Source of the DNA: Hyphomicrobiales bacterium | GTDB taxonomy: Bacteria > Pseudomonadota > Alphaproteobacteria > Rhizobiales > Rhizobiaceae | DNA: 64,000 nt | Reading direction: 5' to 3' | Assembly (NCBI GenBank): GCA_900468285.1 | Contig: UBTF01000010.1 | Location: forward strand, 158,997 to 222,996 | Part shown: positions 25,268 to 32,250 of the stretch, piece by piece | How positions within the stretch are numbered: position 1 is the stretch's first letter | Layout of the letters: every line of letters starts with the position of its first letter | Notes under the pieces: model-generated | Told to the model about the DNA's origin: nothing | The model's input: the letters and a program-made list of their open reading frames with translations, nothing else | Databases searched by the model: none | Made by a program: the position numbers and the translations under genes

Positions 25268-26269
25268 TCAGATCGGGGGGATTTTCCCGAGCGGTATGAA
25301 GCCGCTGACCGTTGCCCGGCCACGGTCGACAACCAGATCGACAGACGCTCTGTCTCCTCCGCCAGCAAGGGCACGAAGCAGTTTACGGGCGGTGTCTATG
25401 GTCGATTGGAGTTGCGGCAGCGCCTGCTTGGCATTGTCTGCCCAATCGCCCAGTTTTTCGATTTCCAGCTTGAACTGACCTGACAGGTAGCCCTGCTCGT
25501 CAAAGGAGAACGGACCCGTCAGCCGCATGGTACGTCCGTCGCCGATATCCAGCATCAAGCGGCGCAACTCTCCACTGGCGCCGTAGAGGCCGGAACGATC
25601 GCTGCCATCGATCATGCCTGCCTTGCCTGCAAGCGTCAGATCGGCAATGGCATTCAGCCTTGGCAAGAGTTGCGGCCAATCCTTGATGACGGTGGAGGCA
25701 TCCGTCAGGGTAACTGCGCCATCGAGATCGGCACCGTTCTGGCGCAGGTGAACTTCCGTTTTCGCAGCATCGAAATTGATCGTCTGGGCCGTGACGGCGG
25801 AAACCGCCGAAGCTTTCAGCCCATCGATCACGAGCGATGTCCGGTCGATGCCTTTCAGCTTGGTGACAAGGCTGGATTGCAGGTTCGCCCATTGCGCGGA
25901 CACGCTGAGGCCATGGCCGGTCTGTATTGTCGCTGGAGAGTCCAGTTCCCAGACGATGTGGCCTGGAGCATAGATCTGTGCTGCAGACCGCAACGCACCG
26001 AAGGATGCCGACATGTCGTTGGCGCTATTCTTGACATCCACCTTGGAGCAGAAAAGACCGATACGGAATGGGTAGCCCCTGAAGGCAATGTCCGAGCACT
26101 CGCCCGTCACGCCTGCTGCGCCGCCGGGGGCAAGAGTCCGTATGACGGTGTCCTGCAGGCGCTGCGCCGCATAAAACCAGCCTGCCGTGTAGATGGCGGC
26201 GACCGCAATGATCCCGACACCGAGAAAAAGGAATTTTCTGCTGGTTCGGGATTGGCTTGACGCTGCCAT
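25268..26269 (-). CDS. DUF2125 domain-containing membrane-anchored protein
   Basis: A 333-residue protein. A single N-terminal hydrophobic segment (KFLFLGVGIIAVAAIYTAGW, about 13-32) anchors a large periplasmic domain of the DUF2125 family, with the conserved FRGYPFRIGLFC near residue 65. The beta-strand-rich pattern resembles AsmA-like lipid-transport proteins, but function is not established. ATG 26269 has TTGGAG six bases upstream. It converges with tyrC and is divergent from the ChaC-like gene. Confidence 0.85.
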   Translation of the reverse strand: MAASSQSRTSRKFLFLGVGIIAVAAIYTAGWFYAAQRLQDTVIRTLAPGGAAGVTGECSDIAFRGYPFRIGLFCSKVDVKNSANDMSASFGALRSAAQIYAPGHIVWELDSPATIQTGHGLSVSAQWANLQSSLVTKLKGIDRTSLVIDGLKASAVSAVTAQTINFDAAKTEVHLRQNGADLDGAVTLTDASTVIKDWPQLLPRLNAIADLTLAGKAGMIDGSDRSGLYGASGELRRLMLDIGDGRTMRLTGPFSFDEQGYLSGQFKLEIEKLGDWADNAKQALPQLQSTIDTARKLLRALAGGGDRASVDLVVDRGRATVSGFIPLGKIPPI

Positions 26270-26303
26270 GATGATCTCCAATGGTAGACACAGGTGATTT
26301 GGT

Positions 26304-26843
26304 GTGGCTTGCGATATGGACGATTTTTGGGTCTTTGGCTATGGCTCGTTGATGTGGAACCCCGGCTTCCCGTTTGAGGAGCGCCAGCAGGCGCGTCTTT
26401 ACGGATACCGGCGGTCTTTATGCATACGGTCTAATCTCTACCGTGGTACGGAAGAAAATCCCGGTCTGGTGCTGGGGCTGGAGCGTGGTGGCTCTTGCCT
26501 GGGGGTTGCCTTCCGGGTTGCGCAGGAAAACCGTGCGCCAGTGCTTGATTATCTGCGGGAACGCGAATTGGTCAGCAATGTCTATAAGGAGCGCGTACTC
26601 TCCGTAGGACTGGCCGACGGAAGACGACAGATGGCGCTGACTTACGTCGCGGACCGTCAACACCCTCAATATATTGGCGATCTCGCCCTCGAAGAGGCGG
26701 CCATGATCGTAAGCAATGCGTCGGGGCGTTCGGGGCCTAATGTCGATTATGTCTTCAACACCGTCGCGCATCTGCAGGACATGGGAATTCGCGACGCGCT
26801 GCTGGAGCGTGTGGCCTCCAATGTCAAGAAACAGGCGGGTTAA
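26304..26843 (+). CDS. ChaC-like gamma-glutamylcyclotransferase
   Basis: A 179-residue protein with the gamma-glutamylcyclotransferase fold: WVFGYGSLMWNPGF at the N-terminus, RLYGYRRSLCIRS, RGTEENPGLVLGL, and a glutamate in YLRERELVSNVYKE suitable as the acid/base. ChaC-type enzymes split glutathione to 5-oxoproline and Cys-Gly. The start is uncertain: GTG 26304 has AGGTGA seven bases upstream, whereas ATG 26316 starts closer to the family N-terminus but lacks a ribosome-binding site. It converges with plsC four bases away. Confidence 0.87.
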   Translation: MACDMDDFWVFGYGSLMWNPGFPFEERQQARLYGYRRSLCIRSNLYRGTEENPGLVLGLERGGSCLGVAFRVAQENRAPVLDYLRERELVSNVYKERVLSVGLADGRRQMALTYVADRQHPQYIGDLALEEAAMIVSNASGRSGPNVDYVFNTVAHLQDMGIRDALLERVASNVKKQAG

Positions 26844-26847
26844 GCGT

Positions 26848-27639
26848 TCAGGCGGATTGGTTTTGCCGTAGTTCCGCCAGTCGCTTGGCAGCCGATGGGG
26901 GCATCGGAAGGTCAGGGTTATCGCGCGCGGTTTCTAGAAGAAGCTCGTCACTCGCTTTTTCGGTGACTGCAATCAACTGCTTGAAAAACACATCCGGGTC
27001 TAATCCCGGCTCTATCGGAGGAAGGATGCGAACCGTGAAATGGCCGGGATAGCGCATCGTCGTGTGACGCGGCCAGAAAAGTCCGGGGTGCATCGCAACC
27101 GGCACGACAGGGACCTTCAGGTCGCGGTACAGCCTTGCAATGCCATAACGATATTCAGGTTCGGCACCGGGCGGTCGGCGCGTCCCTTCCGGGTAGATGA
27201 TCAGTTCCCGTCCCTTGGCCATTTCTTCGCGAGCGCGATCCATGACCTTCAGCATGACCTTTCCGCGTGCGGCACGGTTGACGGGGATCATACGCTGCTT
27301 TGCGACATACCAGCCAAACAGCGGTATCCACATCAACTCCCGCTTCAATATGTAGACCGGGTCCTTGAGGTTGGGAAGGAGCGCATAGGTATCCCAGAAT
27401 GATTGGTGCTTGGGTGCGAAAATGCAGCCAGTTTCCGGAATGTTTTCCAGACCTTCTATGGTGAAGGTCGTGCCAACGATCTTTTCCATCAGCCAGTGAT
27501 TGGATCGAGCCCAGGCTTTTGGAATCTCAAACGCCAGCTTACGCGGCACCAGGAAATAGATCGGCGTCAGCACAATCATCCTGACGATGAGATTGAGATA
27601 GAAGAGCGTGTTGAAGAGAATGGAACGCAGTCTGAGCAT
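26848..27639 (-). CDS. plsC: 1-acyl-sn-glycerol-3-phosphate acyltransferase
   Basis: A 263-residue membrane-associated acyltransferase. An N-terminal hydrophobic stretch (FYLNLIVRMIVLTPIYFLV) precedes the catalytic KHQSFWDTYA (the H-x4-D motif) near residue 78 and the phosphate-binding YPEGTRRPPG near residue 150. It acylates lysophosphatidic acid to phosphatidic acid at the inner membrane. The downstream neighbour on the minus strand is convergent; upstream is the YdcF-like gene, 129 bases away. Confidence 0.92.
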   Translation of the reverse strand: MLRLRSILFNTLFYLNLIVRMIVLTPIYFLVPRKLAFEIPKAWARSNHWLMEKIVGTTFTIEGLENIPETGCIFAPKHQSFWDTYALLPNLKDPVYILKRELMWIPLFGWYVAKQRMIPVNRAARGKVMLKVMDRAREEMAKGRELIIYPEGTRRPPGAEPEYRYGIARLYRDLKVPVVPVAMHPGLFWPRHTTMRYPGHFTVRILPPIEPGLDPDVFFKQLIAVTEKASDELLLETARDNPDLPMPPSAAKRLAELRQNQSA

Positions 27640-27768
27640 AGAAAAGGCTTCCCCCGGCGCATCCGTTTCAGCGGAAGAAAGCGAAATCCGATGTCGTGCG
27701 CAGGGCTGAACGCCTACACGAAAACAGGGTATCTCAGCAAGACCAATCCAGCGTGCGATGCGCTATAG

Positions 27769-28470
27769 TCAGTTGGACTGAGGCCCGCTTCTCAGGCCAT
27801 TACCCTTGCCCAAGCCGGTCAGGTCCCGGGTGGCCGCAGCTACGAACTTGATGTACTCGGATATCATCGTCCGCACGACGTCCGGATTCGCAAACCAGTT
27901 GGTGCGGGCGAGGTCCGAATTGATTACGGGGTAGGCGATGAATTGCGTTTCCGGGCTGGAACTGCGCAATTCGTGCAGGCTTCGGTGCATGTGGTAGTTG
28001 TTGGTGACAACAACGACAGAAGCGTAGCCCCTGTCCTTTATCCACTTGGCGGCCTCGCTGGCATTCCCGATCGTGTCCACGGCCTGATAGCCCATGTCCA
28101 CACAGCAGGCGAAAAGATCGGCCGAGCTCTGCGTCATCTTGCGAATCTGGGCGCGCGTTGTCGATGGATTGACCCCTGAAATCAGCAATCGCTTGCCGAC
28201 ACCGTCGCGCAGCAATCCGACAGCCTGATCGATCCGAAGATAGCCGCCCGTCAGCACGATAATACCATCTGCCTTGGTTGCTGAAGGGGGACGCATCGAG
28301 GCAACCGAGTCTGCAAACCAGAGAAAACCTCCGAACACAGCGCCCGCAATCACCATGCAGATCAGGATTGTCGCTCTGACGAACCGACGCAAACGCCCCT
28401 TGCGCGAAAACCAGCGGTTTCGCGGCGTCGGAGTCAAATCGTCATCCGGGTCTGTACGACTCATTGCCAT
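27769..28470 (-). CDS. YdcF family (DUF218) membrane protein
   Basis: A 233-residue protein with one N-terminal membrane helix (ATILICMVIAGAVFGGFLWF, about 32-51) and a DUF218 domain: DGIIVLTGG near residue 68, LLISGV, NASEAAKWI and VVVVTNNYHMHRSLHELR. The DUF218 fold has been linked to envelope assembly (ElyC/SanA-like); the exact role is unknown. It follows ftsX on the same strand by about 70 bases and may share a transcript with ftsEX. Confidence 0.85.
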   Translation of the reverse strand: MAMSRTDPDDDLTPTPRNRWFSRKGRLRRFVRATILICMVIAGAVFGGFLWFADSVASMRPPSATKADGIIVLTGGYLRIDQAVGLLRDGVGKRLLISGVNPSTTRAQIRKMTQSSADLFACCVDMGYQAVDTIGNASEAAKWIKDRGYASVVVVTNNYHMHRSLHELRSSSPETQFIAYPVINSDLARTNWFANPDVVRTMISEYIKFVAAATRDLTGLGKGNGLRSGPQSN

Positions 28471-28539
28471 GAGTTATCCGTAAGCTTGGATCAAGGCAAG
28501 AAACAGGTAGCTTCTTTCCGCTGGCGGTATCTGCCGTCA

Positions 28540-29544
28540 TCAGACACCCTCACTCTTTGACGGGTCGGAGCGCACGCGATCAATATCGTCAATCGTGCGG
28601 ATCACTGTCATTCGAGCCGTGACCGTCGTCAGCAACGCAATAATCAGCATGGTGGCAAAAATGCCGATATAGCCCTCCAGACCAACAGAGAAGGTGCCAA
28701 AAAGAGCGCTAGCCTGATCGCTCTGCGGTGTTGCCAGTGAACGGGACTGCCAGAAACCCGCAGCGAGAAACACAAGGGCAGCCAGCGCGCTACCGGCTCC
28801 GGAACCTTTGAGGCTGATTTTCAAGAAGTGTTTTTGAAACTCCCGTGCCACAAAACTGCTCTCGGCACCGACGAAATGCAGGACTTCAACGATATGACGA
28901 TTGCCGGACAGGGCACCGCGTGTCGCAAAAATCACGGTAAGCACCATGGCGCTGAAGACCAGTATCAAAACGCCAAGGCCGATCATGACAGTCGTATGGG
29001 CCATCGAGACGAGGCGGTCCACCCAGGTGCGGTGGTCATCCAGGAATGCCTGCGGAAGTTCCGTTTTCAGCATGGCACGCATCGCTTCAAAGTCAGGTGG
29101 ATTGTTTTCGTCGATCGTGATGATGACGAGCCTGGGCACTGGAAGTTCCGACAGATCGAGGCCTGCGCCGAGCCACGGCTCAAGCAGACGGCTCGTGGCG
29201 GCGTCATCCATGATCGTTCCCTCACGCGTGCCCACGAAAGAAAGCGCAAGATTGCGTGCCTTGTTGAGTGCGGCATTCATGTCGAGGCCGTCTTCCGGCT
29301 TGATCTGAATGGTGATCTCGCGCGAAATCTGGCTCTGCCAGCTGGAGGCTGTGGCGCGCACCATGCTCACGGCACCCAGCGTCAGGCAGGCAAGAAATGC
29401 CATGATCGCAATAACGACGATCAGGGCATTTCCCTGAATGTTGGAAGGCGGCAAGATGGGCGCCATCGGCCGAATGCGCATCTGCGGCATCTTCGGCGCG
29501 GCCTTTTGCGAGGGCTTGAGGGCTTTACGGCTCATCTCATTCAT
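28540..29544 (-). CDS. ftsX: Cell division protein FtsX
   Basis: A 334-residue membrane protein. A first transmembrane segment (NALIVVIAIMAFLACLTLG, about 40-58) is followed by a periplasmic domain and three C-terminal segments (VMIGLGVLILVFSAMVL, a middle one near 255, GIFATMLIIALLTTVTA), the FtsX topology. With FtsE it forms an ABC-like complex that controls peptidoglycan hydrolases at the division site. The N-terminal extension is Lys/Pro-rich. It overlaps ftsE by eight bases (ATGAATGA). Confidence 0.9.
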   Translation of the reverse strand: MNEMSRKALKPSQKAAPKMPQMRIRPMAPILPPSNIQGNALIVVIAIMAFLACLTLGAVSMVRATASSWQSQISREITIQIKPEDGLDMNAALNKARNLALSFVGTREGTIMDDAATSRLLEPWLGAGLDLSELPVPRLVIITIDENNPPDFEAMRAMLKTELPQAFLDDHRTWVDRLVSMAHTTVMIGLGVLILVFSAMVLTVIFATRGALSGNRHIVEVLHFVGAESSFVAREFQKHFLKISLKGSGAGSALAALVFLAAGFWQSRSLATPQSDQASALFGTFSVGLEGYIGIFATMLIIALLTTVTARMTVIRTIDDIDRVRSDPSKSEGV

Positions 29545-30196
29545 AAACGTCGAGCCGCCCTTCCGTCAAAATCATCCGTCGTGCGTCAACCTGATCCATA
29601 AGGCCGAAATCATGGGTGGCGATGACCACTGCAGTGCCGAGGCGGTTCAATTCAAGAAACAGGTTCAGCAGCCGCTTTGCCATTGGAGGGTCGACGTTAC
29701 CCGTCGGCTCGTCCGCGAGAAGAATTTCCGGCTGATCCATCAGAGCTCTGGCAATCGCCGCGCGCTGTTTTTCTCCACCGGAGAGAATGGGCGGCAGCAC
29801 GTTGATTCGCTCACCAAGGCCGACCCATTTCAAAAGCTCGATGACATCGTTGCGATAGGCGCTCTCTTCCTTGCCGCGTACACGAAGCGGAAGCGCCACA
29901 TTTTCATAGGTTGTGAGATGATCCAGAAGACGAAAGTCCTGAAACACGATGCCGACGCGGCGGCGCAGCAGCGGCAATTCGCTGCGGGGAATGCGGGAGA
30001 CATCACGGCTGAACATGCGGATATGCCCGCGTGTGGGCTGCAGCGACATCAGCAGCAGGCGTAGAAGCGTCGTCTTGCCGGCACCCGATGGTCCTGTGAG
30101 GAACTGAAACGAACCCTTTGGGATATCGAACGTCATATCCCGCAGAATCTCCGGACCCATTCCGTACCGCAAGCCCACATTTTCGAAATGGATCAA
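29537..30196 (-). CDS. ftsE: Cell division ATP-binding protein FtsE
   Basis: A 219-residue ABC ATPase of standard FtsE length. Walker A is GPSGAGKTTLLRLL near residue 34, Q-loop FQDFRLL, signature LSGGEKQRAAIARAL near 138, Walker B LLADEPTGNVD. It partners FtsX at the septum to regulate cell-wall hydrolysis. It is divergent from a membrane protein gene; 187 bases separate the starts and should hold promoters for both. Confidence 0.95.
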   Translation of the reverse strand: MIHFENVGLRYGMGPEILRDMTFDIPKGSFQFLTGPSGAGKTTLLRLLLMSLQPTRGHIRMFSRDVSRIPRSELPLLRRRVGIVFQDFRLLDHLTTYENVALPLRVRGKEESAYRNDVIELLKWVGLGERINVLPPILSGGEKQRAAIARALMDQPEILLADEPTGNVDPPMAKRLLNLFLELNRLGTAVVIATHDFGLMDQVDARRMILTEGRLDVYE

Positions 30197-30383
30197 CGAA
30201 TTTCCAGTCTTTTGCTTTCGTGGCGATTTGTCTGCATCGTCGCTATGGCCTCATCAACCCGGGTCGCTTCCGGGGCCTTTTCCAGCGTCTTTGCAAAGCA
30301 TTAACCAATTAAATTTACGACTAGGCAGGATTTCATTCAATGCCCAGTTTTTATCGGGCCGAAAAACTGACTGAGGGAACTTC

Positions 30384-31055
30384 ATGGGTATGTTCCGTTC
30401 AACTCGCCGGCAGGCGGCACTCGATTTGGATCTGTTGATGCCGGAAGCGCCACTTCGCCAGACCTGGCGAACGCGCAACGGTGACGACATCCTAGATGCC
30501 GACTTTGTCACGATAAAGGAAACGCCTTTTTGTGACCATGGAAACGACAATAGAGACGTGAATTATCAACAGAAGGCGTCAAAACCGGCTTCTGCCCTCA
30601 GCGTCCTCTTCGCCTTCGTGCACTGGTTAGACCGAAAGCTTTCGACGCTTTCGGTGGACGGCTATTCTGCGATCGTTGCAGCTGCGGTTGTGCTGATGTT
30701 TTTTCTCTCCGGCGGATTTGCAGCACTGCAGGAAAAATCGGCAGCCGCATCACCTGTCGCGCCGCTTAGCATTACGCATGTTACGGTTACGCCTCAGGAT
30801 GCCGGAGGCATGGAAGTCCTGCTGATCAACGGCATTGTCGAAAACAACAGCAATGATCCGCAGGCGCTGCCTGCAATCCGGGCCGATCTTTTTGCGAGCA
30901 AGGGCGAGAAGGTGGCAAGTATGCTGATCGAGCCTCCCGTGCAGGACATAAAGGCGGGCCTTAGCCACGGTTTTTCTGCAAGACTGCGGCATCCCGGTGG
31001 AAAAACGCCCGAAATCAAGCTTTCTTTTGCTGAAACGGGTGTTTCCGAACGCTGA
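30384..31055 (+). CDS. Membrane-anchored DUF3426/FxLYD-like protein
   Basis: A 223-residue protein with a charged cytoplasmic N-terminus, one transmembrane helix (YSAIVAAAVVLMFFLSGGFAA, about 93-113) and an extracytoplasmic beta-domain (SITHVTVTPQDAGGMEVLLI, then GIVENNSNDPQALPAIRADLF) of the kind found at the C-terminus of MJ0042 zinc-finger/DUF3426 proteins. The zinc-ribbon itself is not visible. GAGGG lies seven bases before the ATG. Its position between ftsE and hpt recurs in related genomes by recollection. Function unknown. Confidence 0.75.
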   Translation: MGMFRSTRRQAALDLDLLMPEAPLRQTWRTRNGDDILDADFVTIKETPFCDHGNDNRDVNYQQKASKPASALSVLFAFVHWLDRKLSTLSVDGYSAIVAAAVVLMFFLSGGFAALQEKSAAASPVAPLSITHVTVTPQDAGGMEVLLINGIVENNSNDPQALPAIRADLFASKGEKVASMLIEPPVQDIKAGLSHGFSARLRHPGGKTPEIKLSFAETGVSER

Positions 31056-31133
31056 CTGTGCTACCGGACGCCCTTCGTTTCGTTTCGGCGGGTCGTGTTG
31101 ACGATCCGATGCCGGATTGGCGCAGGAGAAGAC

Positions 31134-31679
31134 ATGCCCGTCGTTCGTGGAAAAAATATCGAGCCCCTCTACACCGCAGAGCAGATTGCCGAGCGCAACC
31201 GCGACCTCGCCAAGCGGATCGCGAGCGGGCCGACGAACGACCTGCTCGTTATCGCGGTATTGAAAGGCTCTTTCATTTTCGCCGCCGATCTCATCCGTGC
31301 CCTGCATGACAGTGGACTGGCGCCGGAAGTCGAATTCATCACGCTTTCCAGCTATGGCACCGGCACCGTTTCCCAGGGCGTCAAAATCGTCAAGGATATC
31401 GATAGCGATGTCAAAGACCGTGACGTGCTGTTGATTGACGACATTCTCGAATCCGGCCGAACGCTTCTGTTTGCGAAAGAACTGCTCTACGAGCGCGGTG
31501 CGCGCAACGTTTCCATTGCCGTGCTGCTGGATAAGAAGGTGAAGCGCAAGGAACAGCTAGAAGCAGACTATGTCGGCTTTGAATGCCCTGATTACTTCGT
31601 GGTCGGTTATGGAATGGATGTGGCTTACGCATTCCGCGAGCTGCCCTTTGTCGGCGTCGTCACCGGAGACGCCGAGTGA
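31134..31679 (+). CDS. hpt: Hypoxanthine phosphoribosyltransferase
   Basis: A 181-residue type I phosphoribosyltransferase with the PRPP-binding signature VLLIDDILESGRTL near residue 100, VLKGSFIFAADLIRAL near 42, a flexible-loop SSYGTGTVSQG near 75, and the purine-contact FECPDYFVVGYGMD near 152. It salvages hypoxanthine and guanine to IMP/GMP. ATG 31134 follows AGGAGAAGAC; the upstream frame is not supported. Confidence 0.93.
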   Translation: MPVVRGKNIEPLYTAEQIAERNRDLAKRIASGPTNDLLVIAVLKGSFIFAADLIRALHDSGLAPEVEFITLSSYGTGTVSQGVKIVKDIDSDVKDRDVLLIDDILESGRTLLFAKELLYERGARNVSIAVLLDKKVKRKEQLEADYVGFECPDYFVVGYGMDVAYAFRELPFVGVVTGDAE

Positions 31680-31825
31680 GCCGGGCGTCCTGCCTGTAAG
31701 ACAGAGGCAGGATACCGCCATGCATTGTTAACCATGCCGCCCGTATGCGCTGCGCCATTTACCTCTTGCAAAGGGAAATGACCGAGTTTGTTGCTCGCTG
31801 GAATGAATACCAGGAGCGATGGAAA

Positions 31826-32194
31826 ATGGCGAAAATATTAATCACAGAAGACGAAGACGCGTTGCGCACCTTTGTGGCGCGTGCGTTGCGTTTGGACGGG
31901 CACGAAACTCACGAGGCCGCTGACGGCGAGCAGGGATTCGAGAAGCTGAACGAGCACACGTTCGACCTTCTTCTCTCGGATATCCGTATGCCTGTCATGG
32001 ATGGCATCGAGCTGGCGCACCGCGCTTCCTCTCAATTTCCGAATCTCAAGATTTTGCTGATGACGGGTTATGCCGAGCAGCGCGAGCGGGCAGATGACTT
32101 GATGGAAAAGATCATCGATGTCGTGCCAAAACCCTTTGCGCTGCCTGATATCCGCAAAGCCGTGGCGCGTGCGCTGGCAACTGCAGCGGCCTGA
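31826..32194 (+). CDS. cpdR: CpdR-family single-domain response regulator
   Basis: A 122-residue receiver with no output domain. The acidic pair TEDED at residues 7-11, the phospho-acceptor Asp in LLSDIRMPVMDG near residue 52, Thr in LLMTGYAE and Lys in VPKPF complete the receiver site. It matches the alphaproteobacterial CpdR type, which in its unphosphorylated form directs ClpXP to cell-cycle substrates. ATG 31826 is selected since the family N-terminus starts there; the frame is open upstream to 31745. A terminator follows. It could be either of the CpdR paralogues carried by rhizobia. Confidence 0.85.
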   Translation: MAKILITEDEDALRTFVARALRLDGHETHEAADGEQGFEKLNEHTFDLLLSDIRMPVMDGIELAHRASSQFPNLKILLMTGYAEQRERADDLMEKIIDVVPKPFALPDIRKAVARALATAAA

Positions 32195-32213
32195 CAGGCC
32201 AAAGCGCAAAACG

Positions 32214-32237
32214 CGGGCGGCTCACCGCCCGTTTTTT
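32214..32237 (+). terminator. Rho-independent terminator after cpdR
   Basis: CGGGCGG at 32214-32220 pairs with CCGCCCG at 32225-32231 around CTCA and is followed by TTTTTT. It lies 20 bases after cpdR and 14 bases before the end of the converging DUF4175 gene. Confidence 0.88.
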
Positions 32238-32250
32238 ATTACGTTCAAAT